Assembly (NCBI GenBank): GCA_023251875.1
Contig: JAHEXY010000001.1
Coordinates: forward strand, 767,881 to 831,880
Direction of reading: 5' to 3'
Length of the DNA stretch: 64,000 nt
DNA from: Bacteroidota bacterium
GTDB taxonomy: Bacteria > Bacteroidota > Bacteroidia > JAHEXY01
Shown here: positions 40,767-50,500 of the stretch, piece after piece
Layout of the letters: every line of letters begins with the position of its first letter
Position numbering within the stretch: position 1 is the stretch's first letter
Translations under genes and position numbers: made by a program
Notes under the pieces: model-generated
What the model was told of the DNA's origin: nothing
Seen by the model: only the letters and a program-made list of their open reading frames with translations
Database searches by the model: none

Positions 40767-42641
40767 ATGTGTGGAATTGCTGGAATTGTTGATTTAAACG
40801 GTAAATACAAGAGTGAACTACCTGGTATTGTAAAAAAAATGTCGGATAGCATTGTGCATCGTGGACCGGATGATGAAGGTGTTTTTGTTCATAACAACCT
40901 TGCTTTAGCTCATAGGCGTTTGTCTATTCTCGATCTTAGTGCTGCTGGTCACCAACCCATGCGTAATGACAGAGAAGATCTCTCTATTACTTTTAACGGA
41001 GAAATATACAACTACATTGAAATTAGAAAAGAGCTGATTGCTTTAGGAAGAAAATTTAAAAGCAATACAGATACAGAAGTTGTTTTACAAGCCTATGATG
41101 AGTGGGGAGAAAATTGCTTGGCTAAATTTAATGGCATGTGGGCTTTTGTAATTTATGATAAAAAGAAAAATTTATTGTTTGCTTCACGCGATAGATTTGG
41201 CGTAAAACCATTGTATTATTATCATGATAAAAATGTTTTTTTATTTGCTTCAGAACATAAAGCTATTCTTGCATCTTCCATTATAGAAACAGAAATAAAT
41301 AAGAAAGCTGCTTTTGATTATTTGGTATTGGGTCAGTTAGAAGTACAAGAAGAAAGTCTGTTCGAAAATATTTTTGAATTACAGCCTTCTCATGCTTTTA
41401 TATTTGATATTAATAATAACAATTTAAAAAAATGGAAATATTATTCATTGCAATATCAAGCTGAGTGGGAAAATTATAATGAAGCAAAAGCAGAACAATT
41501 AAGTTTTAAAGTAAATGAATTACTCAGCAATGCAGTTAAAATACGGCTTCGTTCAGATGTAGAAATTGGTGCTTGCCTAAGTGGAGGATTAGATAGTTCG
41601 GCAATAGTGGGCCTGATTAATCAATTAAGAAATAAAACAAATTCACAATTAAAAGTATTTACGGCAACTTATAAAGATGCTGCAATTGATGAAACGTATT
41701 GGGCAACAAAAATGGCACAGTATGTAAATGCAGAAGCCTATCAGATTTCTCCTTCAGCAAATGATTTAGCAGATGATCTTGAAAAATTGGTGTATGCTCA
41801 GGATATTCCGTTTTTGTCTACCAGCACTTTTTCTCAATACAGTGTAATGAAATTGGTAAAAAATACCGGAATAAAAGTAACATTAGACGGACAAGGCGCT
41901 GATGAAATTTTTGGAGGTTATGATCCGCATATAATTTCATTTTGGTTAGAGCTTGCGCGAAGAGGAAAATTTCAATTGTTGATGAATGAATGGAATGTTG
42001 GAAAAAACAATATAGTAAATAGTGATATTTTGAAATATAATTTAATGAAATTTATTGTGTTGAAATATTTTCCAATTTCATTTATTAATAAGATGTATCA
42101 AAAAAATACTGAAGCGTATTTTATTAATCCGGATTTTTGGAAGGAAAATTCTCAAAGTTTAAACTATGTTCCATTTAATATTTATTCTTCTTTAAATGAA
42201 CAATTATTCAACCATGCTACGGCAGGTCAATTAAAATTAATGTTGCGTACCAATGAACGCAATGCCATGTTTCATTCTGTAGAAGCACGACAACCATTTG
42301 CTGATGATTTACCATTGATAGAATTTATGTTTCAACAGGCTTCGGTATACAAAATTCATAACAAACAAACCAAATATTTACTGAGGCAATCACTAAAAGG
42401 TATTGTACCTGAAGAAATTCGTTTAAGAAAAGACAAATTGGGTTTTTCTGCCCCTGAATCTCAATGGTTATTTCAATTAAAAAATGTTTTAAGAGAATAC
42501 CTAACAGACGATCTTTCTCTTTTTTTTGATGTTAAAAAATTAAAAGAAAACTGGGATCAGTATTTTAATCATCCGAATCCTCAACTTTGGCGTATTATTA
42601 ATTTTGCTGTGTGGAAGAAAGTATTTGGAAAGCAAGCTTAA
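40767..42641 (+). CDS. asnB: Asparagine synthase (glutamine-hydrolysing)
   Basis: Makes asparagine from aspartate, ATP and glutamine; family members in glycan clusters also amidate sugars or peptides. The ATG at 40767 gives MCGIAGIVDLNG with Cys2 as the glutaminase nucleophile after Met removal. The glutaminase domain includes IVHRGPDDEG, LSIDL-like LSILDLSAAGHQPM, FNGEIYNY and DTEVVLQAYDEWG. The synthase domain has CLSGGLDSSAI (P-loop SGGxDS) and DGQGADEIFGGY. The 624 residues have LRKDKLGFSAPESQWL near the end, as in the WbpS/Asn-synthase-like group. Its place after a flippase suggests a surface-glycan role as well as housekeeping. Confidence 0.92.
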   Translation: MCGIAGIVDLNGKYKSELPGIVKKMSDSIVHRGPDDEGVFVHNNLALAHRRLSILDLSAAGHQPMRNDREDLSITFNGEIYNYIEIRKELIALGRKFKSNTDTEVVLQAYDEWGENCLAKFNGMWAFVIYDKKKNLLFASRDRFGVKPLYYYHDKNVFLFASEHKAILASSIIETEINKKAAFDYLVLGQLEVQEESLFENIFELQPSHAFIFDINNNNLKKWKYYSLQYQAEWENYNEAKAEQLSFKVNELLSNAVKIRLRSDVEIGACLSGGLDSSAIVGLINQLRNKTNSQLKVFTATYKDAAIDETYWATKMAQYVNAEAYQISPSANDLADDLEKLVYAQDIPFLSTSTFSQYSVMKLVKNTGIKVTLDGQGADEIFGGYDPHIISFWLELARRGKFQLLMNEWNVGKNNIVNSDILKYNLMKFIVLKYFPISFINKMYQKNTEAYFINPDFWKENSQSLNYVPFNIYSSLNEQLFNHATAGQLKLMLRTNERNAMFHSVEARQPFADDLPLIEFMFQQASVYKIHNKQTKYLLRQSLKGIVPEEIRLRKDKLGFSAPESQWLFQLKNVLREYLTDDLSLFFDVKKLKENWDQYFNHPNPQLWRIINFAVWKKVFGKQA

Positions 42642-42679
42642 TTTTTTTCTTTATGGTGTATTTTAGTAGAGTTTTATAG

Positions 42680-43141
42680 TCAAAATGAAATTACTCGTTT
42701 CTTTTTAGGAAGCTGTCGATTTATATATGAAAGCAAACTATCAAATATAGGAGCATTATAATTTTCAAGAACAAACTCTTTGATAATATTGTTAAATGTA
42801 ATTTCAAATTTCAGAGTAATTCCGTCAAGCATTTCAGTACTATATCTACTATTTAAATTTGCATTTAATATTTTTGTTGCAATTGTTTCTAATGAGTCAA
42901 TTTGCTCTGTATTTAAAGCGAGTGAGTATATTTTAGTATTATTTTTAATTACAAGCGTATCTCTATAATGAGTTTTAATTTGATAAACATAAAGGTGTTT
43001 ATTTTGTATATTATATTTAACAATGGGGTTGGGGCCCGGTAGAACGATTTGTTCAATTTCAATTTTAAGTACTGCTTGAGAATATGAACTAATGGTGAGA
43101 TGATAAAAAATTATGATTAAAATTAATTTAATTATTCTCAT
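42680..43141 (-). CDS. Small exported protein of unknown function
   Basis: A 153-residue protein with a signal peptide (MRIIKLILIIIFYHLTISSYSQ). The mature part is a beta/alpha domain: EIEQIVLPGPNPIVKYNIQNKHLYVYQIKTHYRDTLVIKNNTKIYSLALNTEQ, then LDGITLKFEITFNNIIKEFVLENYNAPIFDSLLSYINRQLPKKKR. The overall shape is that of many periplasmic Bacteroidota orphans; I recognise no family. It lies 14 bases downstream of the DUF5615 gene on the same strand and could share its transcript. Confidence 0.6.
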   Translation of the reverse strand: MRIIKLILIIIFYHLTISSYSQAVLKIEIEQIVLPGPNPIVKYNIQNKHLYVYQIKTHYRDTLVIKNNTKIYSLALNTEQIDSLETIATKILNANLNSRYSTEMLDGITLKFEITFNNIIKEFVLENYNAPIFDSLLSYINRQLPKKKRVISF

Positions 43142-43155
43142 CTTTTAGTTCTCCA

Positions 43156-43506
43156 TTATATTTTTCTTATTCTTATTTGCTTATCCGTTAAAACAGAAAA
43201 ACTATTAAGCAATTCATCTTTATGGTTTTTAATTGCTTCTAACACTAGTAAACACTTTTCTGGATTTGTTATTCCTATTAATCTCAACAATAATATACCG
43301 GAGCCAATTTGACCTGTTCTAAAAGTTATTTCTCCAAAATCTTTATCAGCAGTAATCAAAAAACGATTTGTTTCAATTGCAATTTTCATTACTTCATCAT
43401 CAGAAATTCCAGCGTTAGTTTCTATAATAGCTAAAACATCATAACCTTCAAGACGTAAAAAATTTATGATAGGAAAATCAACACTTTCATCTGCTAATAT
43501 CTTCAT
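43156..43506 (-). CDS. DUF5615 PIN-like toxin component
   Basis: A 116-residue protein with the DUF5615 (Mut7-C-like PIN) pattern: MKILADESVDFPIINFLRLEGYDVLAIIETNAGISDDEVMKIAIETNRFLITADKDFGEI. The acidic residues ADES, DDE and ADKDF fit a PIN-type metal site. It overlaps the DUF433 gene by 4 bases (ATGA-type), a classic coupled toxin-antitoxin-like pair. The target RNA is unknown. The pair lies directly downstream of sucA on the same strand. Confidence 0.85.
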   Translation of the reverse strand: MKILADESVDFPIINFLRLEGYDVLAIIETNAGISDDEVMKIAIETNRFLITADKDFGEITFRTGQIGSGILLLRLIGITNPEKCLLVLEAIKNHKDELLNSFSVLTDKQIRIRKI

Positions 43507-43739
43507 GATGCAATTGCATATATGTTTTCATTTCTTAAAGAATCGGCAGCATAAGCCAAACAAGCAAAAATAGATTCTTTTGTTAGATGAGGGTATGAAT
43601 CAAGAACCTCATCTACATTTTCGCCCGATGCTAGTTTATCTATGATTAATTCAACAGATATTCTAGTTCCTTTAATTACTGGTTTTCCTGACAATATATT
43701 TTTGTCAGAATGAATATAAGCTTGCCATGTATATTTCAT
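43503..43739 (-). CDS. DUF433 antitoxin-like protein
   Basis: A 78-residue protein with the DUF433 signature: HSDKNILSGKPVIKGTRISVELIIDKLASGENVDEVLDSYPHLTKESIFACLAYAAD. DUF433 proteins have a winged-helix/VapB-like N-terminal half and usually precede a DUF5615 PIN protein. It begins 20 bases after the sucA stop and overlaps its partner by 4 bases, so it could be transcribed from the sucA promoter. Confidence 0.87.
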   Translation of the reverse strand: MKYTWQAYIHSDKNILSGKPVIKGTRISVELIIDKLASGENVDEVLDSYPHLTKESIFACLAYAADSLRNENIYAIAS

Positions 43740-43758
43740 AATAATTGATTTTAAATTT

Positions 43759-46491
43759 TTATGCCTTTACCAAAACCCTCTCAAACACTTTCTCCACCAA
43801 CTCTTTTTGTGTGCGTGCATGTCGCTTGCTTGAGCCTGTTGCCGGGCTGGCACTTTCTGTGCGAGATACAACTTCTAATTGTACATCACGAAATACACGT
43901 AACATATAAGACCAAGCTCCCATATTTTCCGGTTCTTCTTGAGCCCAAATAAAACGAGATGCTTTTTTGTATTTTTTTATAATTCCTCTAAGTTGTGTAA
44001 TGGGTAATGGATACAATTGCTCAATACGAATAATTGCAGTTTCTTTTGCATTGGTAGTTTCTTTTTGTTCCAACAATTCATAATACAATTTACCTGTGCA
44101 AAAAACTATTTTTTCTACCTCATTTACTTGTGCTGTTGTATCGTCAATTACTTCCTGGAAAGATCCTTTTGCTAAATCATTTAAAGATGAAACACATCGT
44201 GGATGGCGCAATAAGCTTTTTGGTGTGAATACCACCAAAGGTTTTCTAAATTTCCAATACAATTGTCTACGTAATGCATGAAAGAAATTTGCAGGAGTAG
44301 AACAGTTTGTAATTTGCATATTGTATTCTCCACACAATTGTAAAAATCGCTCCATTCGTCCGCTTGAGTGCTCAGCGCCTTGTCCTTCATAACCATGAGG
44401 GAGCAACATTACCAAATTACTCATACGTTTCCATTTGTCTTCGGCACAGCTTATAAATTGGTCGATGATAATTTGAGCACCATTGTTAAAATCGCCAAAT
44501 TGCGCTTCCCAAATTGTAAGTCCATTTGGTTTTGCTAATGAATAGCCATAATCAAATCCTAATACAGCATATTCAGAAAGCAAAGAATTATAAACAGCAA
44601 AACGAGCTTGTTTTGGATCAAGATTCTTTAAGGCAATGTATTCTTCTTCTGAATCCTCAACTTTTACAACAGCATGTCGGTGCGAAAAAGTTCCACGCTC
44701 AACATCTTGTCCGCTTAAGCGAACAGGAAAACCATCCAACAATAATGATCCATAAGCCATTAATTCTGCCATTCCCCAATCGAGCTGATCGGTTTTTTCA
44801 ACCATGTTTTTTCTATCCTCAATAATTTTTTCAATTTTTTTGATAAATTTTTTATCGGGAGGTAATGTTGAAAGTATTTTTGCAATTTGAAGCAATATTT
44901 TTTTATTTACTCCTGTTGCTGGCGATTGCTCAAAATCTTCTGGTTTCGAAAATGGAATACCATCCCAATCATCTTCTAAAAAAGGAATCACTTTTGTTTT
45001 TTCTACTTGCTTGGCTTCATTCAATCTTTCTTGCAGCATTTCTTTAAAGGAGTTTTCCATCTCTTTTGCCAAATTTGCCTCAATAACCCCAGCCTCCATT
45101 AGTTTTTTAGAATAAATTTCTCTGGGGTTAGGATGTTTTTCAATCAATTTATATAACAAAGGTTGCGTAAAGCGAGGTTCATCACCTTCATTGTGACCAT
45201 ATTTTCTATATCCTAATAAATCAATAAAAACATCTTTGTGATATAATTGGCGGTATTCCATTGCCAATTGCACCGTATTTACCACAGCTTCTACATCATC
45301 AGCATTTACGTGAAATACAGGACAAAGTGTAACTTTTGCTACATCTGTACAATAGGTACTGGAGCGGGCATCCATATAATTGGTAGTAAAACCAATTTGG
45401 TTGTTTACCACAATGTGAATACTACCTCCGGTTTGGTAGCCATCCAAATGTGCCATTTGTACCAATTCATAAACTACACCCTGACCGGCAACAGAAGCAT
45501 CGCCATGAATAATAATAGGAACCAATTTGTTTCTATCTTCTTTATAACGCATGTTTAGCTTTGCTCTAGAAACACCTTCCACAACAGGAGCTACAGCTTC
45601 TAGGTGAGATGGATTTGGAGACAAAGAAAGATGTATTTTATTTCCATTTTCGGCAATAACATCAGTAGTATAACCCAAATGGTATTTTACATCGCCATCA
45701 AAGAGGTTATCTTCATATTCTTTTCCTTCAAATTCATTAAAAATATAAGCGTATGTTTTATTGAGTGTATTTGCCAATACATTTAACCTGCCTCTATGCG
45801 CCATGCCCAATACAAATTCTTCAACACCTAATTGAGCTCCTTTTTGTATTACCGCATCAAGGGCAGGAATAAGAGCTTCGCAACCTTCAAGTGAAAAACG
45901 TTTTTGCCCAACAAATTTGGTATGAAGAAAATTTTCAAATACTACAGCCTGGTTGAGCTTATGAAATATTTGTTTTTTTTCGTTGATAGAAAAATTAGGT
46001 TGGTTTTTAGTCCGCTCCATTTTTTCTTGCAACCATTGTATTTTATCAGGTGTACGAATGTACATGTATTCAACTCCTATACTTTGGCAATAGGTTAAGC
46101 GTAAGTGTTCAATAATATCTTTCAATTTAGCTGCTCCAATACCAATTTGAGCGCCTGCCTGAAAAACTGTTTCTAAATCTATTGGAGTAAGACCAAAATT
46201 TTCAATATCCAGTGTAGGTGTATATTGCCTGCGTTCACGCACCGGATTGGTTTTAGTGAATAAATGCCCACGCGAACGATAGCCATTTATAAGGTTGATT
46301 ACTTTAAATTCTTTTGAGAGATTTTCCGGAATAGCCCCACCTGTTTCAGTAAAATCACTTTTTTGAAAATCGAAACCTTCGAAAAATTTTCTCCAGCCAA
46401 ATTCTACACTTTCCGGATTCGATTGGTATTGTTTATATAGTTCTTCTATTGCAGCTCCATCTGCATTACTCAAGTAGGTGTTATCCATCAT
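43759..46491 (-). CDS. sucA: 2-oxoglutarate dehydrogenase E1 component
   Basis: The ThDP-dependent E1 subunit that decarboxylates 2-oxoglutarate. The 910 residues begin with the E2-binding segment MMDNTYLSNADGAAIEELYKQYQSNPESVEFGWRKFFEGF. Further motifs are FSLEGCEALIPALDAVI, MAHRGRLNVLANTLNK, the ThDP-binding HGDASVAGQGVVYE to NNQIGFTT region, the GHNEGDEPRFTQP block, and the C-terminal VFTPKSLLRHP. The usual downstream sucB (E2) is absent; a DUF433/DUF5615 pair takes that position. Promoter box TAAGTTTG lies 46 bases upstream. Confidence 0.96.
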   Translation of the reverse strand: MMDNTYLSNADGAAIEELYKQYQSNPESVEFGWRKFFEGFDFQKSDFTETGGAIPENLSKEFKVINLINGYRSRGHLFTKTNPVRERRQYTPTLDIENFGLTPIDLETVFQAGAQIGIGAAKLKDIIEHLRLTYCQSIGVEYMYIRTPDKIQWLQEKMERTKNQPNFSINEKKQIFHKLNQAVVFENFLHTKFVGQKRFSLEGCEALIPALDAVIQKGAQLGVEEFVLGMAHRGRLNVLANTLNKTYAYIFNEFEGKEYEDNLFDGDVKYHLGYTTDVIAENGNKIHLSLSPNPSHLEAVAPVVEGVSRAKLNMRYKEDRNKLVPIIIHGDASVAGQGVVYELVQMAHLDGYQTGGSIHIVVNNQIGFTTNYMDARSSTYCTDVAKVTLCPVFHVNADDVEAVVNTVQLAMEYRQLYHKDVFIDLLGYRKYGHNEGDEPRFTQPLLYKLIEKHPNPREIYSKKLMEAGVIEANLAKEMENSFKEMLQERLNEAKQVEKTKVIPFLEDDWDGIPFSKPEDFEQSPATGVNKKILLQIAKILSTLPPDKKFIKKIEKIIEDRKNMVEKTDQLDWGMAELMAYGSLLLDGFPVRLSGQDVERGTFSHRHAVVKVEDSEEEYIALKNLDPKQARFAVYNSLLSEYAVLGFDYGYSLAKPNGLTIWEAQFGDFNNGAQIIIDQFISCAEDKWKRMSNLVMLLPHGYEGQGAEHSSGRMERFLQLCGEYNMQITNCSTPANFFHALRRQLYWKFRKPLVVFTPKSLLRHPRCVSSLNDLAKGSFQEVIDDTTAQVNEVEKIVFCTGKLYYELLEQKETTNAKETAIIRIEQLYPLPITQLRGIIKKYKKASRFIWAQEEPENMGAWSYMLRVFRDVQLEVVSRTESASPATGSSKRHARTQKELVEKVFERVLVKA

Positions 46492-46536
46492 TTTTAAAAT
46501 TTGAAATTTGCTGTTTGAAAGCCTAATTTAAACATT

Positions 46537-46544
46537 CAAACTTA
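46537..46544 (-). promoter_or_regulatory. Bacteroidota -7 box (TAAGTTTG) upstream of sucA
   Basis: On the minus strand TAAGTTTG matches TAnnTTTG and ends about 46 bases before the sucA ATG. Confidence 0.45.
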
Positions 46545-46644
46545 ATTGGCTAAAAATATACAACATTTTACTAAAAAAATAATGTAGGGACTATAGAATT
46601 GAACATATAGCTAAATTCCTAAAAATAGATATTTTATTTTCTCT

Positions 46645-46792
46645 TTAACCGCTACGCGGTATGTGTTTAACTGAGAATATATTTTCTACAATACTATAAC
46701 GCCTATGGCGTACTCCGAAGCAATTGCCCATAGGGCATAAATTATTGTAGGGGAGATGAATTATTAATGGTTATACCTCATAGAGGTTTAAC
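46645..46792. repeat. Array of hairpins with different stems
   Basis: Within 150 bases: ACCGC-TA-CGCGGT-like (CCGCTACGCGG), ACGCC-TAT-GGCGT, GCCC-AT-AGGGC, and ACCTC-ATA-GAGGT. Each is a short palindrome with its own stem, joined by AT-rich linkers such as ATTTTCTACAATA. It fills much of the gap between sucA and the next gene. The middle members each read NCC-TA/AT-GGN. Confidence 0.75.
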
Positions 46793-47417
46793 ATCCCATT
46801 GGTAGGTAAAAAATAATATATTTTGTTTGTAGCTTATTTGCTTGTTGGTATTCAAATTTTAATTCTACTTTACTTACACCGAAATATGCTGGATAATCGT
46901 TAGCTTTTTTTACATTTTTTGCTAATAAACAATAAGTGCAATTTACTCCTTCATCACTAGATAGGCGTTGAATTTCTTTTATCAATTCCTGGTTTGTAAA
47001 TGTTGGGAATTGAGTTTCTAAATTCTTAGGAAACTTAAGGGTTTCATATTTAATGCCATTTTTAGGTTTTAATTCAATCCAATTTGATTGTTGGTGCTTC
47101 CAATTTAGTAAATCAAGATGTCCTCCTTCATTTGAAATAGCAAGACTTGTTTCAAATTTTTGGTAAACTTTTAAATTAGTTTGCTCAGCTATTATTTCAA
47201 ATGTTTGTTTTTCTACATCTTCACCTAGATCGATATCAAAGATGGAAGAATCCTTGTATGATTCTTTTAAAATGAGAAGTTTTAAAGAATCAAAATGAAT
47301 TGAAATACCTTCAAGCTTTATATTTGGATATATTTTTATGTCATTATCTACAGTAAAACTTGCAAGAAAAATTAGAATAGAAAAAGTTAAAATAGAGTAA
47401 AAAATATTTTTTATCAT
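46788..47417 (-). CDS. Exported or membrane-anchored protein of unknown function
   Basis: A 209-residue protein with an N-terminal hydrophobic segment (IFYSILTFSILIFLASFTVDND), which could be a signal peptide or an anchor. The rest is beta-rich: YPNIKLEGISIHFDSLKLLILKESYKDSSIFDIDLGEDVEKQTFEIIAEQT, then GGHLDLLNWKHQQSNWIELKPKNGIKYETLKFPKN. A Cys-x2-Cys near the end (GVNCTYCLLAKNVKKANDYP) could form a disulfide or bind metal. I do not recognise a family. It diverges from the giant SPOR gene across 145 bases. Confidence 0.65.
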   Translation of the reverse strand: MIKNIFYSILTFSILIFLASFTVDNDIKIYPNIKLEGISIHFDSLKLLILKESYKDSSIFDIDLGEDVEKQTFEIIAEQTNLKVYQKFETSLAISNEGGHLDLLNWKHQQSNWIELKPKNGIKYETLKFPKNLETQFPTFTNQELIKEIQRLSSDEGVNCTYCLLAKNVKKANDYPAYFGVSKVELKFEYQQANKLQTKYIIFYLPMGC

Positions 47418-47562
47418 TTGATATGGTTTTTGTTTGATCTTTTAATGGTCAATTTTAGTGCCAAATTTAATCACTTTAATATTTTGAATAGTAAAAATTC
47501 TACGAAAAAGTATTATTATTGTACTTTGCCTATATTACCCAAATACTATACTAGTCGAGCGA

Positions 47563-50500
47563 ATGAATATACGCTTCGTGTTTTTTGGTCTTGTCTTATA
47601 TCTGTTAAGCTTTACAGCAGGATATTCTTATGCCCAAAATGCACAAACTAATTTTACTTCTGAAAAAGAAATTGCGAAACAAGCAGAAGTTTTTTTTACC
47701 CAAGAAAATTATGTTGGAGCAAAGCCCTTATTTTCTCAACTTTTGAGCTTACACCCCAATGATGTTAACTATACTTTTAAATTTGGGGTTTGTGAAATCT
47801 ATGCAAGTAAAGACAAGTCTTTATCTATTCAATGGCTCGAAAAAGCTACACAAGCGCCTAATGCAGAACTCAACTATTTTTATTATTTAGGATTGGCCTA
47901 TCATTTAAATTATAGGTTTAATGATGCAATAGATACCTATACTAGTTTCTTAAAAAAAGCCGATAAAAAAACTTTGGCACTTTATCCTGCCCAAAGGCAA
48001 ATAGATATGTGTAATCATGCCAAGCAATTATTGGTTGAAGTACAAGATTTAGTTGTGGTAGAATCGAAAGAAGTAAAACGAGACGAATTTTATAAAAATT
48101 ATATTGTTCGTCAAGACGCAGGTAAATTAATTATTAAGCCTGATGAATTTAAATCTTCTCTCGATATGAAAGAAGGAGAGAGTTCCATTATATTTTTTCC
48201 AAAGGAAAACCCGGTTATTTTTTATTCCAGTTACGGAGAGGATAAAAGTAAAGGGAAAGATATTTTTAAAGTGTCTAAGCTTCCCAATGGAGCTTGGAGT
48301 AAACCTGAAAATTTAGGTACTGTAGTAAATACTCCTGAGGATGAAGATTTCTCCTATGTAACACCAGACGGACTCACTTTGTTTTTTTGCTCTAAGGGTC
48401 ATAATAGTATTGGGGGCTATGATGTTTTTAGAACTACCCGAGAAGAAAATTCCAATAACTGGACAGAGCCTATCAATATGGGTTTTGCCATTAACTCTCC
48501 TGATGATGACATTTTGTATGTTGCCGATCCAGAAAAAGGGGTTGCGTATTTTGCTACCACGCGCCAAAGTGTGCAAAGCATGATTGTGGTTCATAAATTA
48601 AATATTGATGAAAAACCCTTGGAAAATGTAATTATAAAAGGCAAGTTTGCTGTTGATGCCGATCCCAATTTAATGGATGCAAAAATTACCATTTTTACTT
48701 TACAAAATGATGAGGTGGTTGGGGAGTTTAGTACAAAAAAAGAAAATGGCGATTACTTATTGATTGTTCCTGCCGGTCAAAAATATAAAATGGTAGTGAA
48801 TGCCGATGGAATGGAACCCTTAACCCAAATGATTGAAGTTCCTGTTCAAAAAAAGGCCGAAGCCATGGGTCAAAAAATTAATATTAGTAAGATAGATGGT
48901 AAAGATTCGATGGTAGTAGTGAATGACTTTTTTGGATTGGTAAAAAATTCTGATCGTTTGCTCGATTCTAGAGTATTGAAAGAACAAGCTCAATTAATGG
49001 CTTTAATGCCTGATGAAGAAATAAAAGATACTGCGGCTATGGTTTCAAATGAGCAAGAAGCGACTGATTCTATAGAAGAAGCTGTTACCAATGCAGAAAA
49101 AACTCCTGTAAGCAAAAATGTTTCGGATAATGAATTGGTAAATATTGCCTATGATGATGCCAAAAAATCTCAAAAAGAAGCTGAAGAATATAAAGAGAAT
49201 GCAGATATAGCTTATTACTTAGCACAAAAAAGAAGTGAGACAGTAGCTAAGCAAACTGATGTTATTGATGGTTTAGAAGAAAAGATTAAAAAAGCTTCGG
49301 GCAATGCTTCTCAAAAGGATATGGATGATTTAAAGAAGATGAAACAACAAGCTACACAATGTGGCATGGAGGCTAAAGTAGCATTTAATATTGCAAAAAA
49401 GATGGAAACTGAAGCCAATGTTACTCAAAAAGAAGCAGAGTTAACCTTATCATTTGCTAAAGAATTAGAAACAGCTTCTAAATCAAGTTCCGATGAAAAA
49501 GCAATTAAATTACTAGAAGACCAAAAGAAAAAATTAGAGGACTTGGATAAACAGCGCAATGCTAATAATTATTCTACCGAAACCATGCGTGGCATTTCCA
49601 ATAATAAATTAAGTAGTGCAAAAGAAGCTAAAGAAAAAGCAAGAAAATTGCAAGAAGAAACTGTAAATATCAATAGTCAGGTTCAAAAATTAAAACAAGA
49701 TATAGAATCAACTCAAGACGCTAAACAAAAAGATAAATTGCAAAAACAATTAGAAACGCTTGAAAAAACGGAACAAGAATCGGAATTAAAAGCACAAACG
49801 GCATTTAAGCTGGCTAAAGATTTAGAAAATGAAGCAGGTAATTTAAATCAAGAAGCAGAATTGATCAGTGATGTGCTTTCTGAAATAAATATTGGTTATG
49901 GCAAAAATAATGTGTCTTCTCAAAAAATTGATAAAACTGTTTTGAATGAGCAAATTCAAGAAATTCAAAACAAAACCATTGCTTATGTAAAAGAAGAGGA
50001 TAATGCAGTATTAGCTAATAATTCAGGATATCAAAATACCAATGAACAAAATACAAAGAGTGAGGAAGCGAAGTTAACTTCAATATCTCAAAATGATTCA
50101 GCACTTGCATTTGAAATAGATACAGTAGGATTAAATAGCCCTGATTCAATTCTTGTAAAATCTTTTCAAGAATATTATAAAGCAGAACAATTGGGTAAGT
50201 GGATTAGTTTGATTCAAGGAGATATAACTGCATTTAAAGACAGTTTAAAAACCCCGGATAATAAAAACAGACAAGATAAAATTCAAACATCTATAAAATC
50301 ATTAGAACAATTGGTGCAAGAGAAACAAGTAGAGAAGCAAGAGATAGCCCAAGAAGCTGCTACCATTAAGTTTTCAGCACTTTCTCCTTCTGCAACCACA
50401 ACAAAACTTTCTAAAAAGGAAGAAAAAGAAAGGGATACAAAATATGAAGAAAGAAAACAGCAATATTTTAAAACCAAAGGATTTGCCTTAGATAAGCCAC

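Noticed and set aside
43761-46098. Plus-strand ORFs opposite sucA (63-103 residues)
   Set aside because: They are antisense shadows of a conserved coding gene, with no start context or family features.
47522-47528. TACTTTG as promoter of the giant SPOR gene
   Set aside because: One base short of TAnnTTTG. A similar variant occurs before rpmB. It may be real, but I cannot distinguish it from chance.
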